The notes under the pieces are model-generated. The model was not told where the DNA came from. It saw only the letters and a list, made by a program, of their open reading frames with translations, and made no database searches. This document shows positions 7,824 through 14,838 of a stretch of 21,312 nucleotides of DNA, in pieces. This stretch comes from JABDII01 sp041576235. Its GTDB lineage: Bacteria; Gemmatimonadota; Gemmatimonadetes; Gemmatimonadales; GWC2-71-9. The stretch is taken from NCBI GenBank assembly GCA_041576235.1, contig JBFGLJ010000031.1:1-21312 (forward strand), in the 5' to 3' direction. A program made the position numbers and the translations under genes. Within the stretch, counting starts at the first letter, position 1. Each line of letters opens with the position of its first letter.

Positions 7824-7852
7824 TGCGACAAGTGTCATGGGGCACTATGTAA
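7824..7852 (+). promoter_or_regulatory. Weak possible promoter upstream of the tetraheme gene
   Basis: TTGCGA at 7824 and TATGTA at 7847 are separated by 17 bases, with four and three matches to the sigma-70 boxes. The transcript would start about 50 bases before the tetraheme ATG. The match is poor and could be chance; the 140-base gap after the cytochrome b gene is the main reason to expect a promoter here. Confidence 0.25.
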
Positions 7853-7910
7853 TGATTGGGCTGCACGTGAGCCCCACATGCGCGGGATCCATAGACAGAC
7901 GGGGACAGAC

Positions 7911-8309
7911 ATGACCTATTCATTTCGCTTCGCCATCGCCGGGGCCGTCCTGGCAGGCGCCGTGCTGGTGATACCGGCCGTCGTGGAGGCCCAGGACACC
8001 AAACCGGTCGTCATGAGCCACGAACTGGAGGGCCGCGAGCAATGCGCCATGTGCCACTCCGGGGCCATCCCCGACGTGCCGGCCGCGCCGAAAAGCCATG
8101 AGGGACGGGAGGTTGGAACCTGTCTCTGGTGCCACGGGGCCGACGCCGCCATGCAGAGCAAGACGCCCACGGCCATCCCCCACGAACTCGAGGGGCGGGA
8201 GGCCTGCGCCATGTGCCACTCGGGTGCCATACCCGATGTCCCGGCCAGCCCGGCGGATCACAAGGACCGTAAAGACGGCCAATGCCAGATGTGCCACAAG
8301 GGGACTTAG
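7911..8309 (+). CDS. Small periplasmic tetraheme cytochrome c with internal duplication
   Basis: A 132-residue protein with a clean signal peptide ending VVEAQD and four hemes (CAMCH, CLWCH, CAMCH, CQMCH). It consists of two copies of a unit starting HELEGRE, then CAMCHSGAIPDVPA, then a linker and a second heme. The copies begin at 8019 and 8181. The ATG at 7911 gives the signal peptide directly; a GGGGA lies upstream. Soluble tetraheme proteins with HxLEGRExCxMCH repeats act as electron shuttles; here it lies between the inner-membrane quinone modules and the porin-cytochrome genes, so it may carry electrons across the periplasm. It ends about 50 bases before a strong terminator. Confidence 0.88.
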   Translation: MTYSFRFAIAGAVLAGAVLVIPAVVEAQDTKPVVMSHELEGREQCAMCHSGAIPDVPAAPKSHEGREVGTCLWCHGADAAMQSKTPTAIPHELEGREACAMCHSGAIPDVPASPADHKDRKDGQCQMCHKGT

Positions 8310-8326
8310 GACCACACCCTTCGACG

Positions 8327-8348
8327 GCAGGCTCTCCGCTGAGCCTGC
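8327..8348 (+). terminator. Hairpin preceding the main terminator
   Basis: GCAGGCTC (8327-8334) pairs with GAGCCTGC (8341-8348) around a six-base loop. No T run follows. It lies just upstream of the stronger hairpin at 8360-8391 and may stabilise the 3' end of the tetraheme cytochrome mRNA. Confidence 0.5.
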
Positions 8349-8359
8349 AAGCCTCCTGT

Positions 8360-8400
8360 GGCGAGGCGTCCGCTGCCTAGGACGCCTCGCCGGCTTTTTT
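8360..8400 (+). terminator. Rho-independent terminator
   Basis: A perfect 12-base stem, GGCGAGGCGTCC at 8360-8371 and GGACGCCTCGCC at 8380-8391, encloses an eight-base loop and is followed by six Ts at 8395-8400. This is the clearest intrinsic terminator in the window. It separates the inner-membrane and periplasmic cytochrome genes on the left from the porin-cytochrome genes on the right, which therefore form their own transcription unit. Confidence 0.9.
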
Positions 8401-8646
8401 GGACATCGGTCGTGGAAGTATGAAGAAAAACGAAAAAAGGGATGAAGACATCTTGAACGTCCAGAGCGTCTCTTTACGCTCAATCCGCCCCCCGGTAAGT
8501 TTACCTAGGTTTTCACGACAGCTTCATGCAGGTACGACCTATCTGGTCGTATATTTGGACCACAGCAAGTACGGTGTTTGTGAAGGGTACCCCACGGGGC
8601 GCCGGTCTCTGGGGCCCACCTTAAGACATGGCCTATGGAGGTGCTT
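8401..8646 (+). promoter_or_regulatory. Leader/promoter region of the porin-cytochrome genes with several dyads
   Basis: This non-coding stretch, lower in GC than its surroundings, must hold the promoter for the genes from 8647. It contains three inverted repeats: GAGCGT/ACGCTC at 8464-8481, GGTAA/TTACC at 8494-8505, and TACGACC/GGTCGTA at 8533-8551 with a five-base spacer. The last has the size and symmetry of a dimeric regulator site. A GGAGG at 8637-8641 is the ribosome binding site of the next gene. I could not fix the -35 and -10 boxes. Confidence 0.5.
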
Positions 8647-10236
8647 GTGAGGACGAGATTCCTTGGTGTGAAGTTGGGTCATCGTCAGAGTGGTGTCGCG
8701 CTCGCGCTGGCTTCCGTGGCGGTGGTCGCGGTGCTGACGGGGTGTACCGACACCGAGATCGTTTTCAGGGATCGGGAACTCTTCCAGGATCCCCCTGACG
8801 CCACCTTCAACTTCCTCGGCTACTTCGACGCCAGCCAGAAGCTCACGGTGTGCGGCAACTGCCACGTGGGCCAGCAAGCGGGGTGGGAACAGACCGGACA
8901 TGCAGGCGCCTGGGATGCGCTCCAGGCCAGCGGCAGCGCCCAAGCCTTTTGTGAAGGCTGTCATACCATCAGCGAACGAGGCAACGCCCTCGACGAAGCC
9001 GCTGGCTACAACCTGGTGGCGGACGAGCGCTATGAAGATGTCCAGTGCGAGAGCTGCCATGGCTCAGGCTTCGACCACGTCCAGAACCCCGATGCCGTCC
9101 AGCCCCTGGCGCCGTTCTCGGTGGGCTCAGGGCTGACAACCGGATGCGGCGACTGCCATTCGGGGGCACACCACCCGTTTGTCGACCAATGGGAGCAATC
9201 GCGGCACGGACAGGTCCCGGCCCAGGGCATCAGCTCGAGCACCACTACCAACGACCGCTGCATGCCGTGCCACGAGGGAAACGCGGCCCTCGAGGTCAAG
9301 TTCGGCGAGACCGACGAGTACATCGAGAAGAACGACGGTCTGCCGAAGCCCATCGCATGTATTGTCTGCCACGATCCCCACGGATCACCCAACGAGAACA
9401 ACCTCCGGGCGCCGATCGACGTGGTATCGACCGACAATCTCTGCGTAACCTGCCACGCCAGACGAGGCACTCCGCCTTCCTCCCACGGACCCCATGCGGC
9501 CCAGGGACTGCTGGTGCTGGGCGAGAACGTGGGCTACATCCCGGCCGGTTTCATTTACGATACCACCAGGATCGCTTCGTCTCACGGCACAACCGCCAAT
9601 CCCAAGCTCTGTGCGACGTGCCATGTGAACATCTTCGAAGTCACCGATCCCGCCAGCGGCGATTTCCTGTTTGCGTCGAAGGGTCATCTCTTCGAAGCCG
9701 TCACCTGCCTCGATGCCTCAGGCATTCCGGTGCCGGGACCGTGCGCGGACAACGAGCGGGATTTCACGTCGTGTAGCAATGCCGCCTGCCACATCGGTGG
9801 CACGGGCGTGGCGCTGCTGGCCTTCCAGACGCTGCGGTCCGACCTCGAGAACCTGCTCGACCAGCTCTGGTTCGACACCGACGACAATCACATCATCGAT
9901 GCCACCGATGGGGGGTTGTTGCCGCAGGTCGTGGCCCAGGGCGACACCACCCAGATCGACGTGACAGATGATCTGGTCACCGTCGCCGAAGGGGCCCTCT
10001 GGAACGCCCAATTGGCCTACACCAGCACCCGGCCCTGGTTCGGGGACGGGGAGGCCTTCGGCATCCACTTCGCGGCCCACAAGGCCAGCGGCGAGGGGGT
10101 GCACAACCCGTTCCTGCTGAAGGCGCTGCTCCTGGCGTCCATCAACGAGGTGCGGTCCACCTACGGCTTGCCGGGCATACCCGTCCGTATGGATGCGGTC
10201 GGGACGCTCCCACCGGGTGTGCGCCGGATTCGCTAG
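8647..10236 (+). CDS. Outer-membrane 9-heme lipoprotein cytochrome c
   Basis: A 529-residue protein with a signal peptide ending in the lipobox LTGC (C33), so it should be lipid-anchored, probably on the outer membrane. It has eight CXXCH (CGNCH, CEGCH, CESCH, CGDCH, CMPCH, CIVCH, CVTCH, CATCH) and one CX4CH (CSNAACH, 9772-9792). A C-terminal heme-free domain of about 145 residues contains an EGVHNPFLLKALL segment seen in extracellular multiheme cytochromes of metal-respiring bacteria. The start is taken as GTG at 8647, five bases after GGAGG; the ATG at 8635 overlaps that site. Next to a barrel gene and a periplasmic multiheme gene, it is the likely surface subunit of a porin-cytochrome conduit, exchanging electrons with an outside donor or acceptor. 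Surface exposure is inferred, not visible. Confidence 0.88.
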   Translation: MRTRFLGVKLGHRQSGVALALASVAVVAVLTGCTDTEIVFRDRELFQDPPDATFNFLGYFDASQKLTVCGNCHVGQQAGWEQTGHAGAWDALQASGSAQAFCEGCHTISERGNALDEAAGYNLVADERYEDVQCESCHGSGFDHVQNPDAVQPLAPFSVGSGLTTGCGDCHSGAHHPFVDQWEQSRHGQVPAQGISSSTTTNDRCMPCHEGNAALEVKFGETDEYIEKNDGLPKPIACIVCHDPHGSPNENNLRAPIDVVSTDNLCVTCHARRGTPPSSHGPHAAQGLLVLGENVGYIPAGFIYDTTRIASSHGTTANPKLCATCHVNIFEVTDPASGDFLFASKGHLFEAVTCLDASGIPVPGPCADNERDFTSCSNAACHIGGTGVALLAFQTLRSDLENLLDQLWFDTDDNHIIDATDGGLLPQVVAQGDTTQIDVTDDLVTVAEGALWNAQLAYTSTRPWFGDGEAFGIHFAAHKASGEGVHNPFLLKALLLASINEVRSTYGLPGIPVRMDAVGTLPPGVRRIR

Positions 10237-10255
10237 GAGAACGACGAACGGAATC

Positions 10256-10293
10256 GCAACGAGCGGGCGGGAGCACTCCCGCCCGCTCGTTGC
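10256..10293 (+). terminator. 38-base near-perfect palindrome, likely terminator or mRNA processing hairpin
   Basis: GCAACGAGCGGGCGGGAG at 10256-10273 is followed by CA and then its exact reverse complement at 10276-10293. The very GC-rich 18-base stem lies 20 bases after the lipoprotein stop codon. There is no T run, so it may act as a partial terminator or as a 3' stabiliser that lets the lipoprotein be made in excess of the downstream barrel. Confidence 0.65.
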
Positions 10294-10347
10294 GTAGGTG
10301 AAGCGACACAGGCACTCTACCAGCGCTCCCCTCTGCCGGAGGACCGC

Positions 10348-11847
10348 GTGGGCACCCGAGTAGCTCCTTCAGCGACGTTGAGCAGTCGGTGGGTGATCGG
10401 GACAACGAGCATCGCCGTGGCGCTGTGCGCGGCCTGGACAACGCCCCGGGCCAGCGCCCAGGAATGGCGGGGTCGAGCCTTCACCAGGGTACAGGTCGTC
10501 GAACTCCGCCCGCTCAGACTCGACAGCGTCCCGATCGCGACTACCACCGTCGAAAACGGCAGGCGAATGGCCGGCCAACAGCTGGTGACCTGCGCTCCGG
10601 CCGCCACGCATTGCTTCTTCTACGCGCCGGACGCCGTGGTCTCGACCGCGCCGGTGACTCAAGACATCGACATCTCGGTGTGGGGATTCGGAGTCCAGGG
10701 ACTCCGGGTCTACCTCAACTCCCGCTTTCGATTCTCGCTGGCGGACGAGGCCTTTTGGCCCCGGTCCGATGACCATTTCGACCTGATCCGCGGGTACGTG
10801 GAGCTCAACCGGCCCCGCTATCGGTTCCGGCTCGGGCGCGACCAGCAGGTGAGTGGGCTCGGGTTCTACGGCTACGACGGCGCCTCGGCCATGGTGCGGT
10901 TCCGGCCCGCACGGCTGGAACTCGAGGCCTACGGCGGATGGGGCCTCGCACGCGGTCTGGCCGAGCCGGTCACCTCCGACGCGCTGGCGTCGCTGGAGGA
11001 GTTTCAGCCGCGCCACCGCAATTACCTCTTCGGGTTCCGGGCCGCCGCTCGTCCCACGGTGAATTCGTCCGTAGAAGCGATCTACCAAAAGGAGATCCAG
11101 ACCGACCGCTCGGGCATCGCCTCGGAGCGGGTGGCCCTGGACGCGAGATACGCACCCATCCCGGAGGTCTCCCTCCAAGGCCACGCCGACTACGACCTGG
11201 GCACCGGCTGGTGGGGGAAGGCCGGCGCCACCGTCGGCTGGTCGCCCCTCGCCGAGCTCCATGTCGAAGGGAGACTGCTGCGCTACCGGCCGGTGTTCGA
11301 CTTGCAGACCATCTGGGCGGCCTTCAGCCCGACGCCATACACGGGGTACGGTCTGGCGGTTAGCGTGCGTCCCCGCCCTGACCTTTCGATTCGCGTCGAG
11401 GGCGAACGGCGCGACTACGGCGACACCGACGCCGAGGTCCCCTTTCAAGTGACCACGGACCGCACCTGGCGAGCCGGCGCGTCGGCGCGGTGGAGCATCG
11501 ACCCGCGCTGGGACCTGGAGGGGAGCTACTGGCTCAACTTCACCTTCGGCTCGGCGCTCAGCGCCGGGGAGGCCCGGGTGAGTGTCCGCCCGATGGACGA
11601 GTTGAGCCTGGGCGCCCGCTTTTCGGCGTTCCAGCAGCTCGGTGAGTTCCGGGTCGGGGAAGGCCGGGTCTGGAGCCTGGGAGGCGATGTGCGCTACGAG
11701 ACGGCCCTTGGCACGGTGTGGGGAGCCGTGGACCGGTACCGGCACGATCGCCGAGACCCGGAGTCAGGGTTGCCGGATTGGAACCAGATCAGGGCGTCCT
11801 TTGGCCTGGCGTTCTACATTGGGTCGGAACCCGGGAGGCGGCGGTGA
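10348..11847 (+). CDS. Outer-membrane beta-barrel of a porin-cytochrome complex
   Basis: A 499-residue protein with a signal peptide ending RASAQ. The mature part is built of alternating polar and aromatic or hydrophobic residues with short turns, for example LRVYLNSRFRFSLAD, YRFRLGRDQQVSGL and ASARWSIDPRWDLEGSYWL, and ends in a strand with aromatic residues (FGLAFYIG) close to the C-terminus, as in outer-membrane barrels. Two cysteines (CAPAATHC) lie near the N-terminus of the mature protein. It has no heme motif. The GTG at 10348 follows a GGAGG at good distance, and its TGA overlaps the GTG of the 16-heme gene. Barrels placed like this hold a multiheme cytochrome across the membrane (the MtrB, PioB and OmbB roles). 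I see no close match to any named one, so no symbol is given. Confidence 0.82.
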   Translation: MGTRVAPSATLSSRWVIGTTSIAVALCAAWTTPRASAQEWRGRAFTRVQVVELRPLRLDSVPIATTTVENGRRMAGQQLVTCAPAATHCFFYAPDAVVSTAPVTQDIDISVWGFGVQGLRVYLNSRFRFSLADEAFWPRSDDHFDLIRGYVELNRPRYRFRLGRDQQVSGLGFYGYDGASAMVRFRPARLELEAYGGWGLARGLAEPVTSDALASLEEFQPRHRNYLFGFRAAARPTVNSSVEAIYQKEIQTDRSGIASERVALDARYAPIPEVSLQGHADYDLGTGWWGKAGATVGWSPLAELHVEGRLLRYRPVFDLQTIWAAFSPTPYTGYGLAVSVRPRPDLSIRVEGERRDYGDTDAEVPFQVTTDRTWRAGASARWSIDPRWDLEGSYWLNFTFGSALSAGEARVSVRPMDELSLGARFSAFQQLGEFRVGEGRVWSLGGDVRYETALGTVWGAVDRYRHDRRDPESGLPDWNQIRASFGLAFYIGSEPGRRR

Positions 11848-13256
11848 ATCTTCGACTCGGTATGGTGACGGTAGCAGGTGTGGCCGCTGGCCTCGCCCTG
11901 TGGCAGACCAGGCGAGTCCAACCCGAATTCCCCCACGCCAGGCACGAGCGGGTGTTCCCGACCTGCGAGAGCTGCCACACGGTCGAAGCCGATCGCGTGA
12001 CGATGCCGGCGGCGACCATGTGCACCGTGTGCCACAACGGGAGCATCCAGCCCCAGGTGGAATGGCAGGCGCCCAGCCGGCGGCCCAGCAATCTGCAATT
12101 CAATCACGCCCAGGTGGTTGCCGCGAAGCAGGCCAAGCTCGGGATGGCGTTCACGTGCGCCACCTGCCACCAGGTGTCGGGTGGCGGGCGCATGGACATC
12201 CAACGGGTCAACGCCAACGGCTGCCTCGGATGCCACGCGGCTGGCAAGGATCACCATGTCGACGCGCCGTGCGCCACATGTCACGTCGCGCTGACCGAGG
12301 CGACAGAGTTCACCGCCGCCGAGATTGCTGGCTTCACGAAGCCGGCGGACCACACCGATCAATTCCTGCAAACCCACGGATCGGCGGCCGATGAGAGCAG
12401 CACCCGCTGTGCGGTATGCCATGCCCGTGATCTCTGCAGCAGCTGCCACGCCAACGCGGCTGAGATTCCCGCGATCCAGGCGCTCGAGCCGGACCCGCGG
12501 GTGGCGGGATGGGCGGCCGAGAACCAAAGCAGTCTGCCGCTCCCGGCGTCCCACCGGGAGGCGGGTTGGTGGGAGAACCACGCGGAGGATGTCGCGACGA
12601 GCGCTCGGAGTTGTGCGGCGTGTCACACCCAGACCAGCTGCCGGGCGTGCCACGTCGATCCGGTTCCGGATCCGATCAGGGAACTGTCAGCCGGGCAAGA
12701 CCCTCGCCCCACACGCCGAGTACCCCCATCCCATACCGCCACCTTTGCGGATGACCATCGGGCCCTGGCGGCCTCGGCCACCAGCCAGTGCTCCGTGTGC
12801 CATACGCAGGATCAGTGCACCAGCTGCCATCTGGCGTCGGCGGCGGTTACCCGCCCTGGCGAGGATGTGGGCCAGTACCATCCCGCCAATTTCGTGCAGA
12901 GCCACCCGGCGGCCGCGTTCGGCCAGGAAGTCGAATGCGCCTCATGTCACAACCCCGAAGCCTTTTGCCGTGACTGTCACACCGTGCAAGGCCTGGGGAG
13001 CAACGGCAGGATCGATACTGGCTTCCATAACCGAAAACCCGCGTGGGTCTTCGGCCACGGGCAAGCGGCGCGACAAGGGCTGGAGACCTGCGCCACCTGC
13101 CACGCCCAACGCGACTGCATCCAATGCCACTCGGCCTTGGGCGGACGAAGGGTGAACCCGCACGGTCCCGATTTCGATCCTGAGAAGCTCAGGGAGAAGA
13201 GCCCGGTCATGTGCGCGGCGTGTCACCCGAGGTCGATTCTCAACTCGGGGAGTTGA
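11844..13256 (+). CDS. Periplasmic 16-heme c-type cytochrome of the porin-cytochrome complex
   Basis: A 470-residue protein with an N-terminal hydrophobic segment and 16 CXXCH sites (CESCH at 41 onward; the last is CAACH near the end), about one per 29 residues. From the sixth heme on, sites come as close pairs CxxCHx4-5CxxCH: CAVCHARDLCSSCH, CAACHTQTSCRACH, CSVCHTQDQCTSCH, CASCHNPEAFCRDCH and CATCHAQRDCIQCH. The GTG start at 11844 overlaps the barrel stop (GTGA), tying its synthesis to the barrel. By analogy with MtrA, PioA and OmaB it would sit in or under the barrel and bridge periplasm and surface. With 16 hemes it is larger than the decaheme MtrA. It ends 16 bases from the convergent glycerol kinase gene. 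Confidence 0.9.
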   Translation: MNLRLGMVTVAGVAAGLALWQTRRVQPEFPHARHERVFPTCESCHTVEADRVTMPAATMCTVCHNGSIQPQVEWQAPSRRPSNLQFNHAQVVAAKQAKLGMAFTCATCHQVSGGGRMDIQRVNANGCLGCHAAGKDHHVDAPCATCHVALTEATEFTAAEIAGFTKPADHTDQFLQTHGSAADESSTRCAVCHARDLCSSCHANAAEIPAIQALEPDPRVAGWAAENQSSLPLPASHREAGWWENHAEDVATSARSCAACHTQTSCRACHVDPVPDPIRELSAGQDPRPTRRVPPSHTATFADDHRALAASATSQCSVCHTQDQCTSCHLASAAVTRPGEDVGQYHPANFVQSHPAAAFGQEVECASCHNPEAFCRDCHTVQGLGSNGRIDTGFHNRKPAWVFGHGQAARQGLETCATCHAQRDCIQCHSALGGRRVNPHGPDFDPEKLREKSPVMCAACHPRSILNSGS

Positions 13257-13272
13257 CGAGAAGGAGCCCGCG

Positions 13273-14748
13273 CTAGTCGCGCGCCCAGTGGAGGGCAGCC
13301 CGGATGGCGCGCTGCCACTCGCCTTGCAGGAGTTCGCGCGTCTCGGCCTCCAAGGTCGGCTCGAATCGGGTGAAGCGACGGGCTTCGAGAAACGCCTCGA
13401 CATCTCGCCAAACATCCAGGGCCAGCCCTGCAAGCGCCGCCGCCCCACTGGCCGTCGTCTCGATCACGTCCGGCCGCTCGACCGGCACGCCTAGGACATC
13501 GGCCTGAAACTGCATCAGCCAGGAATTGGCCGACGCGCCGCCGTCGACCCGCAGGACCGGGAGCGGGACGCCAGCGGCCTCGGCCATGGCGTGAACCAGG
13601 TCGCTACTGCTGAAGGCCATGGACTCGAGCGCGGCGCGAACGAGGTGCGCGGTCGTTGTGCCCCGAGTGAGGCCGGTAATGGTCCCCCGGGCCGCCGGCT
13701 CCCAATGCGGTGACCCCAAGCCCACGAAGGCGGGGACGAAGTACACGCCTCCGGTGTCGTCGACGCTCTTGGCCAAGTGCTCCGACTCGGACGCGTGCTC
13801 GAGCAGACCGAGTCCGTCGCGCAGCCACTGGATGGCGGCTCCGGCGATGAACACACTGCCCTCGAGGGCGAAGGCGGGCTCCCCCCGAGCGCCGCAGGCC
13901 GCCGTGATCAGGAGCCCCTGTGAGGCACTGGGCCGCTCACGCCCGGTGAACATGAGGAGAAAGGCCCCGGTCCCATACGTGTTCTTGGCAAGCCCCGGTG
14001 TGACACAGCCCTGCCCGAAGAGCGCGGCTTGTTGGTCGCCGGCGACACCGGCAATGGGCAGAGCCGCACCGAGCACCTCCGGGTCGCTTTCTCCAATCAC
14101 GCCGCTCGAGGAGACGATCTCGGGGAGCAATTCCTGCGGCACCCCGAAGAGTTCGAGGAGATCGCGGTCCCACGCGCGCGACTCGAGGTTGTAGAGCAGG
14201 GTTCGGGAGGCATTGGTATGATCGATCACGTGGTGTCGGCCGCCCGTGAGCTTTGCGATGAGCCAGCTATCGATGGTGCCGGCCGCCAGCTCTCCGCGCT
14301 CCGCCCGCGTGCGAAGGGCATCATCCTGAAGCAGCCACGCCAACTTGGTCGCGGAGAAATAGGGATCCAGCAGCAAACCGGTTCGGTCCCGGACCAGCGA
14401 TTCCATGCCCTGGTCGCGGAGCTGCCGGCAGGTGTCCGCCGTTCGCCGGTCTTGCCACACGATGGCGCGTCCCACAGGCTGGAGCGACCCGCGGTCCCAC
14501 ATGACCACGGTTTCGCGCTGGTTGGTAATGCCGATACCGACCGGCGGGTCACCCGCGGCGGCCATGGCCTCGCGAGCCGCGTCGATGGTGACCCGCACGA
14601 TCTCCTCAGCATCGTGCTCCACCCATCCCGGCTGGGGGAAGTGCTGGGTAAATTCTCGATACCCTCGACCAAGCACCCGCCCATCCTGATGGAGCACCAG
14701 CGCGGTACTGCCGGTGGTCCCTTCGTCGATGGCAAGAATCGATGACAT
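13273..14748 (-). CDS. glpK: Glycerol kinase
   Basis: A 491-residue FGGY-family sugar kinase that phosphorylates glycerol to sn-glycerol 3-phosphate with ATP in the cytoplasm. The N-terminal phosphate-binding segment DEGTTGSTALVL, the glycerol contacts in NQRET and DPYFSATKL, the catalytic aspartate in AGDQQAALFGQ, and the ATP-side segments NTYGTGAFLL and VDGGASANSWLMQFQADVL are all present and in order. Length is normal for the family. The ATG at 14748 is the natural start although its ribosome binding site is weak. No glpF or glpD lies alongside, and the gene is convergent with the 16-heme cytochrome gene and divergent from the enoyl-CoA hydratase gene. It looks like an ordinary housekeeping gene. 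Confidence 0.95.
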   Translation of the reverse strand: MSSILAIDEGTTGSTALVLHQDGRVLGRGYREFTQHFPQPGWVEHDAEEIVRVTIDAAREAMAAAGDPPVGIGITNQRETVVMWDRGSLQPVGRAIVWQDRRTADTCRQLRDQGMESLVRDRTGLLLDPYFSATKLAWLLQDDALRTRAERGELAAGTIDSWLIAKLTGGRHHVIDHTNASRTLLYNLESRAWDRDLLELFGVPQELLPEIVSSSGVIGESDPEVLGAALPIAGVAGDQQAALFGQGCVTPGLAKNTYGTGAFLLMFTGRERPSASQGLLITAACGARGEPAFALEGSVFIAGAAIQWLRDGLGLLEHASESEHLAKSVDDTGGVYFVPAFVGLGSPHWEPAARGTITGLTRGTTTAHLVRAALESMAFSSSDLVHAMAEAAGVPLPVLRVDGGASANSWLMQFQADVLGVPVERPDVIETTASGAAALAGLALDVWRDVEAFLEARRFTRFEPTLEAETRELLQGEWQRAIRAALHWARD

Positions 14749-14838
14749 GGTCAGATGACACGAAAGGCGGGTGGCGAGTGCAGGTATCTCATCACGGGAA
14801 CATTAGCTCTCCATTTCATTCTTCGTAAGCGAGTAGAC
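14749..14838. promoter_or_regulatory. Short divergent promoter region between glpK and enoyl-CoA hydratase
   Basis: Ninety bases separate the two divergent start codons, so both promoters must lie here or overlap the coding ends. The stretch ACATTAGCTCTCCATTTCAT is locally AT-rich. No clear operator was seen. Confidence 0.4.

Noticed and set aside
7784..7852. Possible 22-residue leader peptide (ATG 7784 to TAA 7852) after an AGGAG
   Set aside because: The AGGAG belongs to the end of the cytochrome b gene, the peptide shows no regulatory feature and no attenuator follows it.
10369..11745. 458-codon minus-strand frame opposite the barrel gene
   Set aside because: The plus-strand barrel has a signal peptide, ribosome binding site and coupling to the 16-heme gene; the antisense frame has none of these.
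13257..13272. Possible bidirectional terminator between the convergent 16-heme and glpK genes
   Set aside because: Only 16 bases separate the stop codons and they hold no stem followed by a T run.
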